Source: Serratia rhizosphaerae (GTDB lineage Bacteria > Pseudomonadota > Gammaproteobacteria > Enterobacterales > Enterobacteriaceae). Taken from it: a DNA stretch of 64,000 bases. The DNA lies in assembly GCF_009817885.1 (NCBI RefSeq), contig NZ_CP041764.1:2728001-2792000 (forward strand). The letters run 5' to 3'. This document shows positions 8,839 through 19,060 of this stretch, piece after piece. The position numbers and the translations under genes are program-made. Numbering within the stretch: the first letter of the stretch is position 1; every line of letters begins with the position of its first letter. The notes beneath the pieces were generated by a model, which was not told where the DNA came from, made no database searches, and saw nothing but the letters and a program-made list of their open reading frames with translations.

Positions 8839-8988
8839 CTACTGAACCTGAATCACCACCTTACCAGGCATCACGTTGATCACCAACGGTTGCCTAGTTA
8901 GGCTGCGCTGTATCAACCAATCTCCGTAAGATACATTCCTCGTTATCACGTATCTAATCCGTTTTGATATCGGGTATGTTCTCGTTTT
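8839..8988 (-). pseudogene. SymE-like remnant
   Basis: On the minus strand an open stretch without a usable start ends in QPLVINVMPGKVVIQVQ and a stop. This resembles the C-terminal beta-strand pair of the SymE family of SOS-induced, AbrB-fold endonuclease-like toxins (a GxxL-type turn, then VxVMPGxxVI), and the upstream YGDWLIQ fits the SymE pattern of a W-L segment before it. SymE genes are common beside Rhs loci. The 5' half is missing or unrecognisable, so this would be a fossil. The similarity is short and by eye. Confidence 0.4.
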
Positions 8989-9068
8989 TCAATCAGTCTG
9001 TATTTACATCACTATTTGATTTAAAATTATTTTGTGCAGATAAAACTATCAGGGTAGGGCGGTAGCGT

Positions 9069-9224
9069 ATGAACTACGATGCAAAATCTTGGGGTATTGC
9101 AACAGGAATTGACGTTAATAAAAATTCATCAACAGGTGAAGTGTTCAGAACCGATGGAACGTGGGGGAGTTTTAAATCAGATACTAATGGCGCCAATATT
9201 TCGCTTGATGGCTCATCTTATTGA
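9069..9224 (+). pseudogene. Short AT-rich fragment, possible toxin tail
   Basis: An open frame of 51 codons from ATG 9069 to TGA 9222, containing KSWGIATGIDVN and VFRTDGTWGSF. A stop stands directly upstream in frame (9063), so nothing joins it to an Rhs core. It is immediately followed by a second frame that looks like a broken immunity gene. Base composition matches the other toxin modules. I read it as the leftover 3' end of a C-terminal toxin whose core was lost, but it could be a small independent gene. No family is recognised. Confidence 0.35.
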
Positions 9225-9228
9225 GTTT

Positions 9229-9564
9229 ATTACTATTAATTTGTTAGAAATAGAAAGGAAAGTATCGTCTCTTCCTACAACTATAGATATATCAGATGAA
9301 GTTAATATAATTAAAAATCTGATGATGGTTAGCCATGATGATTTAAATGAAAACATGGATATTTTTAAATAAATCATAAGTTCATTGGAGATGTCTCATG
9401 CTGATATAGGTTTTATGGAATTGAATTGTGAGAATGAAAAGATATTTGTTGATTTCTACCTGTGGTTAAAGAAAATAAATTCAGATCTTAATTTTGGAAT
9501 TGGAGAAAATACTATGGATGTTTTTAGTTTGACAGTTGAAGATGTTAAAAGGTTAATGTCGTAA
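9229..9564 (+). pseudogene. Interrupted immunity-like gene with in-frame TAA
   Basis: One reading frame runs from about 9229 to the TAA at 9562 but contains a TAA at 9370. Before it the frame encodes ITINLLEIERKVSSLP and the following residues; after it the same frame continues through GFMELNCENEKIFVDFYL to VEDVKRLMS. Both halves read as one soluble acidic protein of about 110 residues, the size of many immunity proteins. No ATG stands near the expected start right after the preceding TGA. With the stop and the missing start, I call it a decayed immunity gene. A programmed stop or a translation restart at ATG 9391 cannot be excluded. Confidence 0.45.
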
Positions 9565-9671
9565 ATCAAGTTATAAGAATATGGACGTCGACAACAAGAA
9601 AATGGATTAAGTTTAACCCGCCTAAAGGTTTTTTGGGTAAATTATAATAACGAGAGCAAGGGTTATAGCTG

Positions 9672-10375
9672 ACGTAGCAGTTACCGCTATCACTGCGACC
9701 CGAACGGCGCGCCGGTGAGGCTGACCGACGTGCAGGGCGGGCTGGTGTGGTCGGAACAATGCCGAGCCGGGGGCGGTGCATGCAGACCGGGTGGCCAACC
9801 CGCTGCGCTTCCAGGGGCAGTACTTTGATGCGGAAACGGGGCTGCACTATAACCGCTACCGCTACTACGATCCGCAGACCGGGAGCTATATCAGTCAGGA
9901 TCCGATAGGGCTGGCGGGGGGAATGAACCCATATCGCTATGCACCGAACCCTTTAGGATGGGCGGATCCCTGGGGTCTTAAGCGGGATGAGGTCATTCGA
10001 TATATGGGGAAAGAAGAAGCAAAAGCAGCTACTCAGGCCAGAGGGGGAAAGGGCGGTTTGGTGCAGAATAACCGAGGCAGCAAGACTGTCTGGGCTAATC
10101 ATGACAGCAATCCAGGGTTTAACCCCGGTAGAGAAAATTACCGAGTGGTGATGACGATCAATAACGAAGGTATTGCGCTATTGGATAAGCATGTTGATAT
10201 CTCGGAAGTCGATTATAAATAGACTGGTTTAAAGGATGGTGTGTTATCAAAAGCCAATGAACCGGTGGCGAGAGGTATTGGTCACAACATCATAGATACT
10301 TTCAACAATTCCATCATCTCTTTCCGTGTCGAGAAAAAAGACAATAAAGATAAATGGAAGCCATGCAAGGTATAA
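9672..10375 (+). pseudogene. Displaced Rhs tip with a second, interrupted C-terminal toxin
   Basis: Bases 9672-9952 repeat the end of the rhs core but lack 11 bases near 9762 relative to the donor copy, which shifts the frame; the frame reopens at ATG 9776. It passes DPIGLAGGMNPY and the boundary motif DPWGL into a new toxin (KRDEVIRYMGKEEAKAA, then TVWANHDSNPGFNPGRENYR). A TAG at 10220 interrupts it, yet the same frame stays open for 50 more codons (VARGIGHNIIDTFNNS) and ends at TAA 10373, 4 bases before the next gene. That spacing suggests the longer form is ancestral. As it stands it is an orphan module without secretion head. The toxin activity is not recognised. Confidence 0.75.
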
Positions 10376-10379
10376 TAAT

Positions 10380-11390
10380 ATGAATATTTATAATATATAT
10401 CGCTATAAGTTAGAAAGTTTTTTAAACACACGGGGGTGTTTGCAGGATCTTTCTCCGTTTTATTACAAAGAAGATGAGCAGAATCTTTATCTGCTGGCAA
10501 TGAAAAATGATAAGGGGAGGTTACAATCACTGAGTCGTTGGCATGATGTTTTTTCCATTCGCCGTCTGACTAATTGGCTAAACAAGCTGGGGTATAGTGC
10601 GGATGACGTCTACTTCATTAACATCCTGTTGTCACGGTTAGGATATTTATTTGACATAGATAACCGGGAGCGTCTGGATAAGGATATATTTATTCTCTAC
10701 TACACGCTACAGCTTGTTAGTCTGAAAGGTTCAATAATGTCAGATAAGGAAAAACACCAGAATTACATGCTACGATTTCTATGTTTTGAACTAGGCATAG
10801 AACATGAGTGTTACTCAAAGTTAAAGATTGCCGATAATTGCATTTTTTTCGAAACCGAAAATCTTGGGATTATTCCGGTTAAAGAGATCGTAAGCACCAT
10901 TTTCCAGTTTTTTGATGTTGATGAAAAAAATGAAAAGGAGTTGCTAGCCGGTATTGTTAACTTCCAGTTATTATCATTGGATTTTATTTGTGAGGATGAT
11001 GATGAGTTGTTCAGAATAAACTTCAATGATACCAATGAGTACCTTATTTATCCTGATGAGTTTATGAGCGCTTATGTGAAAGATAAAAAAGTAGTGTTCC
11101 AGGCTATTAGCGATAGTTTTAATGAATATCAGTCTTCTTATAATCTTCTTATTTCTAATTTTATAATAATTAATTATGCTTATTATATTTTGCAAAGCCG
11201 ACCTAAGTGTCTATTGGCGTTACAAAAATATATTTCCGACGATAGGTTGTTTAGCCAAATAGTGACTACATTGGCTTACCGTAAGGTCGGCATTACCCAT
11301 GCAGGCATTGAGAAGTTAGGACTCGGTGACTTCGTTAAGCCTGGGTTAAATGAACGGACACGTCTTTTCAATTTGATTTATGCCAAATGA
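10380..11390 (+). CDS. Large presumed immunity protein of the orphan Rhs toxin
   Basis: A 336-residue protein starting at ATG 10380, with AAGG about 9 bases upstream and its start 4 bases after the ancestral toxin frame ends. The DNA is AT-rich. It is probably soluble and mainly helical (SRWHDVFSIRRLTNWLNKLG, FCFELGIEHECYSKL) with a hydrophobic patch near residues 255-275. It is large for an immunity protein and I recognise no family. The role is inferred from its place directly after a toxin module, matching the order at 4,162-8,769. It is intact although the toxin frame before it is broken, consistent with retained protection against siblings that still carry the toxin. Confidence 0.6.
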   Translation: MNIYNIYRYKLESFLNTRGCLQDLSPFYYKEDEQNLYLLAMKNDKGRLQSLSRWHDVFSIRRLTNWLNKLGYSADDVYFINILLSRLGYLFDIDNRERLDKDIFILYYTLQLVSLKGSIMSDKEKHQNYMLRFLCFELGIEHECYSKLKIADNCIFFETENLGIIPVKEIVSTIFQFFDVDEKNEKELLAGIVNFQLLSLDFICEDDDELFRINFNDTNEYLIYPDEFMSAYVKDKKVVFQAISDSFNEYQSSYNLLISNFIIINYAYYILQSRPKCLLALQKYISDDRLFSQIVTTLAYRKVGITHAGIEKLGLGDFVKPGLNERTRLFNLIYAK

Positions 11391-11448
11391 ACAAGCATCT
11401 TCGATTAACTCATGGCCTAGCAATGCCGACCAGACGATTATTGGAGAA

Positions 11449-11475
11449 TAAAAAAACCACCTCAAAGGGTGGTTT
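11449..11475 (-). terminator. Terminator of the tRNA-Ile gene
   Basis: Read on the minus strand, AACCACC pairs with GGTGGTT around a six-base loop and is followed by a run of T. It lies just past the 3' end of the tRNA. The stem is A-rich on the other side too and may also stop transcription coming from the immunity gene. Confidence 0.75.
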
Positions 11476-11501
11476 AGTTATATGATTTTAAAGCTAAAAT
11501 T

Positions 11502-11577
11502 TGGTGGCCCCTGTTGGGTTTGAACCAACGACCAAGCGATTATGAGTCGCCTGCTCTAACCACTGAGCTAAGGGGCC
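11502..11577 (-). tRNA. ileX: tRNA-Ile(CAU), decodes AUA after lysidine modification
   Basis: Minus-strand cloverleaf with acceptor stem GGCCCCT, D arm AGCTCAGTGGTTAGAGC, anticodon loop CTCATAA (anticodon CAT, complement of 11542-11544), T arm TTCAAAC and an encoded CCA. It is nearly identical to E. coli ileX, which also lies next to mug and rpoD. The CAU anticodon here is a tRNA-Ile2 whose C34 is modified by TilS, not a methionine tRNA. The gene marks the junction between the Rhs island and the conserved core. Confidence 0.95.
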
Positions 11578-11723
11578 ATGCGGCAAGGATTATACGGTAG
11601 GGGATAGCGCAGGTCTACAGGCAGAATGTTGTGTGGTGCTTTTATACACAGCTGTAGCCTGTTGTAATTGCTGACGGATTTTGCGATAACCAACGCTATG
11701 ACTTGCTAAGGACCGTCGACATT

Positions 11724-12218
11724 ATGGAACTTCTGGCGCCGCATCTGCGGGTGGTGTTTTGTGGCATCAATCCCGGCCTTTCTTCCGCCCACCGCGGCTA
11801 TCCGTTTGCCAATGCCAGCAACCGTTTCTGGAAGGTGATTCATCTGGCGGGGTTTACCGCCCGTCAGCTGGCGCCGGAGGAGTGGCAGCAGCTGCAGGAG
11901 TACGGCTGCGGCATTACGGCGCTGGTTGCGCGTCCGACGGTGGCGGCCAGCGAGCTGGCGCGTGAGGAACTGCGCCGCGGCGGCGAGGCGTTAAGCGATA
12001 AAATTCTGTGCTGTCAGCCGCGCGCGCTGGCGATTCTCGGCAAACAGGCGTTCAGCGATGCCTTCGGCATCCGTAAGGTGAGCTGGGGGCGGCAGGCGCT
12101 GATGATTGGCGATACTGAAGTGTGGGTGCTGCCCAATCCCAGCGGGCTTAACCGCGCGACGCTGGAGTCGCTGACGGACAGCTATCGTCAGCTGGCGTCG
12201 TCGTTGGAAAACAGATAA
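11724..12218 (+). CDS. mug: G/U mismatch-specific DNA glycosylase
   Basis: Removes uracil or ethenocytosine opposite guanine in base-excision repair. The catalytic segment FCGINPGLSS near the N-terminus and the closing motif VLPNPSGLNR are the hallmarks of the Mug/TDG family. The 164-residue product is close to the E. coli length of 168. ATG 11724, with AAGGA about 11 bases upstream, is preferred over TTG 11703 because it gives an N-terminus, MELLAPHLRVVFCG, like the E. coli protein. It converges on rpoD across a shared terminator, as in E. coli. Confidence 0.95.
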   Translation: MELLAPHLRVVFCGINPGLSSAHRGYPFANASNRFWKVIHLAGFTARQLAPEEWQQLQEYGCGITALVARPTVAASELAREELRRGGEALSDKILCCQPRALAILGKQAFSDAFGIRKVSWGRQALMIGDTEVWVLPNPSGLNRATLESLTDSYRQLASSLENR

Positions 12219-12219
12219 T

Positions 12220-12247
12220 AAAAAACCCCGGCATGCCGGGGTTTTTT
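12220..12247. terminator. Bidirectional terminator between mug and rpoD
   Basis: A perfect palindrome CCCCGGCATGCCGGGG is flanked by A6 on the left and T6 on the right, so it can end both converging genes. Confidence 0.92.
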
Positions 12248-12262
12248 ATTTACATGGACAGA

Positions 12263-14101
<1,839 letters not shown>

Positions 14102-14258
14102 AAGACGGTATCCACACTTCAGAGTATTTGGGTTGGTGTCGGTCGGCGAAACCGCCAACAATAGCATTTGGGGCGTTTTTGTTATTGCCGCGGCCCACTA
14201 TGGCAGCATATTGCAGGGCTTTGCCCTCGCTTTTAGCGGCACTTAAGCCGTTTGGTAT

Positions 14259-16010
14259 TCAGTTTTTCTTCGCTAACGCCAACTGTAATGACCACAGTTC
14301 CTGACGCTCTGCTGTATTCAGGCCGTGGGTTCTGTCACGGGCAATCAGCTCTTCCTGCCGCTGTTCCAGCACTGAGTCGTAAAGATTCGTTAGCGTGTCA
14401 ATAAAATGTTGTTCAACCATATCCTCAACGATCATATGGTTCCATGTGGCCAGAGTTTCAAGCTGCTGGCTGAATTTGTTGTCGCGATACAGCTCCAGAA
14501 GCTGCCCGGTGGTCAATCCCGGCTGCGACAAGCAGGTTTGCACCAGTTCGACAAACAGCGGCAGGCCCGCCTGCTTGGTCTGCTCCAGCCCGTCCAGCGA
14601 CGGCACCAGCGCGGCGAGCTGCGGATTTTGCACCAATAACCCTATCAGTATACGCATGGTTGTGCGTTTTAGCTGGGGCGCCTGATAAGTATTGGCGTTT
14701 TCAGCCTGTTTGGGCATCAATTTGTCGAGCTGGCTGTCGTCCAGCAGCCCCAGCTTGTTGCCAAGCTGCTGGCGCAGATAAAGACGCAGCGTTTCGCCGG
14801 GCACCTGGCTAATCAGCGGCAGCGCCAGCGCGCTCAGCTTGGCGCGCCCGTCCGGGCTGCTCAGGTCAACCTGCGGCAGCAGGGTTTCGAACAGAAAAGT
14901 GGAAAGCGGCTGCGCCTGCTCCATCCGTTGTTCGAACGCTGCCTTGCCCTCCTGACGCACCAGCGTGTCCGGGTCTTCGCCGTCAGGTAAAAACATAAAG
15001 CGCAGCTGGCGCCCGTCATTCAGATAGGGCAGCGCAGTTTCCAGTGCGCGCCAGGCTGCCTCGCGGCCGGCCCGGTCGCCGTCATAGCAGCAGACCACGT
15101 TGTCGGTGGCGCGGAACATCAGCTGAATGTGTTCCGCCGTGGTCGAGGTGCCGAGCGAGGCGACGGCATAATCGATGCCGAACTGCGCCAGCGCCACCAC
15201 GTCCATATAGCCTTCCACCACCAGCAAGCGCTGCAGCTGCTTGGGGTGGCTCTGCTGTGCTTCATACAGGCCGTATAACTGCCGGCCTTTATGGAATACT
15301 TCGGTTTCCGGCGAGTTCAGGTACTTCGGCATACCGTCGCCGAGTACGCGACCGCCGAAGGCAATCACCCGTCCGCGTTTATCACGGATAGGGAACATGA
15401 CGCGTTCACGGAAACGGTCGTAAGAACGCCCTTGATCGTTAGTCACCAACATGCCGGCATCGTTCAATGCGGTGCGGCCGTCGCGCTCGCGACCAAAACG
15501 TTTTAATGCGTTATCCCAGCCGGCGGGGGCGAAACCGATGGCGAAATGGCGGATAACGTCGTCACTTAAGCCGCGCTGCTGCAGGTAATCGCGCGCCTGC
15601 TTGCCGTTCGGCTGATTCAGTGACTGTTGATAGAACGTGCTGAGCTGTTCCATCAGTTGATAAAGACTTTGCCGCTGATGACGTTCGATCTGGGTTGGCC
15701 CGGAGCCTGCCTCGTAAGGCACTTCCAGCCCGTGCATGGTCGCCAGTTCCTCGATGGTTTCGACAAACTCAAGCCTGTCGTAATTCATCAGGAAGTCGAC
15801 GGCGTTACCGTGCGCACCACAACCAAAACAGTGATAAAACTGTTTTTCGCCGTTAACGGTGAACGAAGGCGTTTTCTCGTGGTGGAATGGGCAGCACGCG
15901 TGATAGTTTTTGCCCTGCTTCTTCAGCTTCACCCGTGCGTCGATCAGATCGACGATGTCGGTGCGCGCCAGCAAGTCATTGATAAATACACGCGGGATTC
16001 GTCCAGCCAT
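14259..16010 (-). CDS. dnaG: DNA primase
   Basis: Makes RNA primers at the replication fork and binds DnaB through its C-terminus. The 583-residue product begins MAGRIPRVFINDLLARTDIV. Zinc ligands C40, H43, C61 and C64 lie in the N-terminal domain. The TOPRIM core has LLVVEGYMDVVALAQ and the acidic CYDGDRAGREAA motif, and a helical DnaB-binding tail ends LQLALAKKN. The start is placed at the conserved MAGRIP rather than the longer in-frame extension. It is the middle gene of the macromolecular synthesis operon, 133 bases after rpsU. Confidence 0.98.
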   Translation of the reverse strand: MAGRIPRVFINDLLARTDIVDLIDARVKLKKQGKNYHACCPFHHEKTPSFTVNGEKQFYHCFGCGAHGNAVDFLMNYDRLEFVETIEELATMHGLEVPYEAGSGPTQIERHQRQSLYQLMEQLSTFYQQSLNQPNGKQARDYLQQRGLSDDVIRHFAIGFAPAGWDNALKRFGRERDGRTALNDAGMLVTNDQGRSYDRFRERVMFPIRDKRGRVIAFGGRVLGDGMPKYLNSPETEVFHKGRQLYGLYEAQQSHPKQLQRLLVVEGYMDVVALAQFGIDYAVASLGTSTTAEHIQLMFRATDNVVCCYDGDRAGREAAWRALETALPYLNDGRQLRFMFLPDGEDPDTLVRQEGKAAFEQRMEQAQPLSTFLFETLLPQVDLSSPDGRAKLSALALPLISQVPGETLRLYLRQQLGNKLGLLDDSQLDKLMPKQAENANTYQAPQLKRTTMRILIGLLVQNPQLAALVPSLDGLEQTKQAGLPLFVELVQTCLSQPGLTTGQLLELYRDNKFSQQLETLATWNHMIVEDMVEQHFIDTLTNLYDSVLEQRQEELIARDRTHGLNTAERQELWSLQLALAKKN

Positions 16011-16107
16011 AAGCCTCGGTTCGTGCCTATAAACGAGAACAAGCCGCGCATTCCTTTCGGAAAGCACGGCCTTCGTATGCAACTACTCGGTCTGCGTGTT
16101 CTTGAGA

Positions 16108-16138
16108 AAGAAAAAATCACGCGGCGGGGTTACCCCCG
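16108..16138 (-). terminator. Weak attenuator between rpsU and dnaG
   Basis: On the minus strand CGGGG pairs with CCCCG around a short loop, and after eight bases comes ATTTTTTCTTT. E. coli has a known leaky terminator at this place that keeps primase low relative to S21; the same role is inferred. Confidence 0.45.
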
Positions 16139-16143
16139 AAGGA

Positions 16144-16695
<552 letters not shown>

Positions 16696-17709
16696 ATGCG
16701 AGTACTGGGTATAGAAACGTCCTGCGATGAAACCGGAATCGCAGTGTATGACGATCGGGCCGGTTTATTAGCCAATCAATTGTACAGCCAGGTGAAGCTG
16801 CATGCCGATTACGGCGGCGTGGTGCCGGAGCTGGCGTCACGCGATCACGTGCGCAAAACCGTGCCGCTGATTCAGGCGGCGTTAAAGGAAGCGAACCTGA
16901 GCGCGGCGGATATTGACGGCGTCGCCTATACCGCCGGCCCCGGCCTGGTGGGCGCGCTGCTGGTCGGCGCCACCATCGGGCGTTCGCTGGCGTTCGCTTG
17001 GAACGTGCCGGCGGTGCCGGTGCATCATATGGAAGGCCACCTGCTGGCGCCGATGCTGGAAGACAACCCGCCGGCGTTCCCGTTTGTGGCGTTGCTGGTA
17101 TCGGGCGGTCATACCCAGCTTATCAGCGTGACCGGCATCGGCGAATATACCCTGCTGGGCGAATCGATTGACGATGCGGCGGGTGAAGCGTTTGATAAAA
17201 CCGCCAAACTGCTGGGGCTGGACTATCCCGGCGGGCCGATGCTGTCGAAAATGGCGCAGCAAGGGCAGGCGGGGCGCTTTACCTTCCCACGGCCGATGAC
17301 CGATCGTCCGGGGCTGGACTTCAGCTTCTCCGGCCTGAAAACCTTTGCTGCCAACACCATTCGCGGCAACGGCGACGATGCGCAAACCCGCGCCGATATC
17401 GCCCGCGCGTTTGAGGATGCGGTGGTGGATACGCTGGCGATTAAGTGCAAACGTGCGCTGGAGCAAACCGGCTTTAAGCGTCTGGTGATGGCCGGCGGCG
17501 TCAGCGCTAACCGCACCCTGCGGGCGAAACTGGCCGAGATGATGCAAAAGCGCGGCGGCGAAGTGTTTTACGCTCGTCCGGAGTTTTGCACCGACAACGG
17601 CGCGATGATTGCCTATGCCGGCATGGTGCGGTTGAAAAACGGCGCCAATCCGGAACTGAGCGTATCGGTGCGGCCGCGCTGGCCGTTGGCGGAACTGCCG
17701 GCGGTATAA
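16696..17709 (+). CDS. tsaD: tRNA threonylcarbamoyladenosine transferase TsaD
   Basis: With TsaB and TsaE, transfers threonylcarbamoyl from TC-AMP to A37 of tRNAs reading ANN codons. The 337-residue product starts MRVLGIETSCDETGIAVYDD. H111 and H115 in HHMEGH are the metal ligands, and VSGGHTQ, GEAFDKTAK and MAGGVSANRTLR form the ASKHA nucleotide site. ATG 16696 gives the E. coli length; ATG 16681 and 16684 lie just upstream in the same frame, but the purine-rich GGGAAAGG before 16696 and the conserved N-terminus favour the shorter form. Divergent from rpsU. Confidence 0.97.
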   Translation: MRVLGIETSCDETGIAVYDDRAGLLANQLYSQVKLHADYGGVVPELASRDHVRKTVPLIQAALKEANLSAADIDGVAYTAGPGLVGALLVGATIGRSLAFAWNVPAVPVHHMEGHLLAPMLEDNPPAFPFVALLVSGGHTQLISVTGIGEYTLLGESIDDAAGEAFDKTAKLLGLDYPGGPMLSKMAQQGQAGRFTFPRPMTDRPGLDFSFSGLKTFAANTIRGNGDDAQTRADIARAFEDAVVDTLAIKCKRALEQTGFKRLVMAGGVSANRTLRAKLAEMMQKRGGEVFYARPEFCTDNGAMIAYAGMVRLKNGANPELSVSVRPRWPLAELPAV

Positions 17710-17791
17710 GCCGCAGGGATGCGTCCCATAATGCCCCTCGTTACGCTAGGCCCGGGTATCTCGGGCCATCAACGACTTTGTTATCAATCTC

Positions 17792-17824
17792 AACAGGGGC
17801 CGGATAATCCGGCCCCTGTTTATT
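17792..17824. terminator. Terminator between tsaD and plsY
   Basis: ACAGGGGCCGGA pairs with TCCGGCCCCTGT around a three-base loop and is followed by TTATT. It overlaps the 3' end of plsY, so it can serve both converging genes. Confidence 0.8.
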
Positions 17825-18464
17825 GTGAATCTTCCGGCTTGTCGGCGTCCGCCGCATCATCGCCTTTTTTCTTGCGGAATTTCTTCCAGATTTTCCCTTC
17901 CTGCCCGCGCCACAGGCGTTGGATATTGTCGTGATGACGCATCAGAATCAGGCACGAGAGCATCGCCACCGGGAAGGTAAACTGCGGTTTGAACCACCAG
18001 ACATAGAAAGGCGCAATCAGCGCGCTGACGATCGCCCCCAGCGAGGAGTAGCCGCTGAGCAGCACGGTCAGCAGCCAGGTGCCGGTCATCAGCCCGGTCA
18101 GGTCCCAGCCGATGGGCGCAATGGCGCCGAAGGCGGTGGCGACGCCCTTGCCGCCGCGGAAATGGAAGAATACCGGATAGATATGGCCCAGGCAGGCGGC
18201 AATCGCCGTCAGCCCCAGATAGAGCGGCGGCACGTTGAGTTTATACGCCAGCCATACCGGCAACATCCCTTTCAAAATGTCAAACACCAGCACCGCCGCC
18301 GCTGCAACGCGGCCGCCGATGCGCAGGACGTTGGTCGCCCCGGGGTTTCCTGAGCCATGCTCGCGCGGATCTGGCAGCCTGGCGATCCGGCAAACCAGGA
18401 TCGCGCTGGAGATGGAGCCACACAGATACGCGAAGATAATCATGCCAAGCGCGGTAGCACTCAT
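17820..18464 (-). CDS. plsY: Acyl-phosphate glycerol-3-phosphate acyltransferase PlsY
   Basis: Transfers an acyl group from acyl-phosphate to glycerol-3-phosphate, the first step of phospholipid synthesis, in the inner membrane. The 214-residue product starts MSATALGMIIFAYLCGSI and has several hydrophobic spans. The signature loops are present: GSGNPGATNVLR (residues about 36-47), HFRGGKGVATAFG (glycerol-3-phosphate site) and RHHDNIQRL near the end. The tail, KKKGDDAADADKPEDSQ, is somewhat longer than in E. coli. The start at MSAT matches the family; the in-frame extension upstream does not. Divergent from folB. Confidence 0.96.
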   Translation of the reverse strand: MSATALGMIIFAYLCGSISSAILVCRIARLPDPREHGSGNPGATNVLRIGGRVAAAAVLVFDILKGMLPVWLAYKLNVPPLYLGLTAIAACLGHIYPVFFHFRGGKGVATAFGAIAPIGWDLTGLMTGTWLLTVLLSGYSSLGAIVSALIAPFYVWWFKPQFTFPVAMLSCLILMRHHDNIQRLWRGQEGKIWKKFRKKKGDDAADADKPEDSQ

Positions 18465-18571
18465 AACGCGGTTCCGTTTAATAATGGTCGTTTTAATCTC
18501 AACATCTATGGATAATACGCATATTCCGCTGGAAGTGGTATCCGGCAAGGCCAAAAACAGAGAATGACGTG

Positions 18572-18931
18572 ATGGATATCGTATTTATTGAGGAACTTAC
18601 CGTAATCGCCACCATTGGCGTTTATGATTGGGAACAAACGATTCGCCAGAAGCTGGTGTTCGATATCGAAATGGGCTGGGATAACCGCAAGGCCGCCGCC
18701 AGTGATGACGTCAACGACTGCCTGAGCTATGCCGATATCAGCGAAGCGGTGATCCAACATGTTGAATCCGGACGTTTTGCTCTGGTGGAACGCGTGGCAG
18801 AGGAAATATCCGAAATATTGCTCCAGCGCTTTAAATCCCCATGGGTCCGTATTAAGGTCAGCAAGCCGGGCGCGGTGGCGCAGGCCAGCCGGGTTGGCGT
18901 TGTGATTGAACGAGGCCGGCGTCCGGCGTAA
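18572..18931 (+). CDS. folB: Dihydroneopterin aldolase
   Basis: Cleaves 7,8-dihydroneopterin to 6-hydroxymethyl-dihydropterin in folate synthesis and also epimerises it. The 119-residue product begins MDIVFIEELTVIATIGVYDWE. E22 and the conserved SYADISEAV, FALVERVAEEI and RIKVSKPGAV segments shape the pterin pocket. ATG 18572 is preferred over the GTG just before it because MDIVFIE is the conserved N-terminus. Single-gene unit with its own terminator, divergent from plsY. Confidence 0.96.
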   Translation: MDIVFIEELTVIATIGVYDWEQTIRQKLVFDIEMGWDNRKAAASDDVNDCLSYADISEAVIQHVESGRFALVERVAEEISEILLQRFKSPWVRIKVSKPGAVAQASRVGVVIERGRRPA

Positions 18932-18989
18932 TAAATGTCATGCTGATGCAACGAAAGGCCGCTAACGTGGTCTGAAACGCAGAATTGTT

Positions 18990-19024
18990 TTAGCGGCAAT
19001 GTCTTAAACACTGCCGCTTTTTTA
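18990..19024 (+). terminator. Terminator of folB
   Basis: AGCGGCA pairs with TGCCGCT, with an inner TGT/ACA pair around CTTAA, followed by a run of T. Confidence 0.85.
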
Positions 19025-19060
19025 TGTTTATAGCGGAAGAATTGTGGGGTAAGCGCGCAC

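Noticed and set aside
11502..11577. tRNA-Ile as the attachment site of an integrative island
   Set aside because: The Rhs island ends beside it, but I found no integrase and no repeat of the tRNA end on the far side within the window.
18465..18554. N-terminal extension of plsY into the folB promoter region
   Set aside because: The thirty extra residues have no counterpart in PlsY and would remove the space for divergent promoters.
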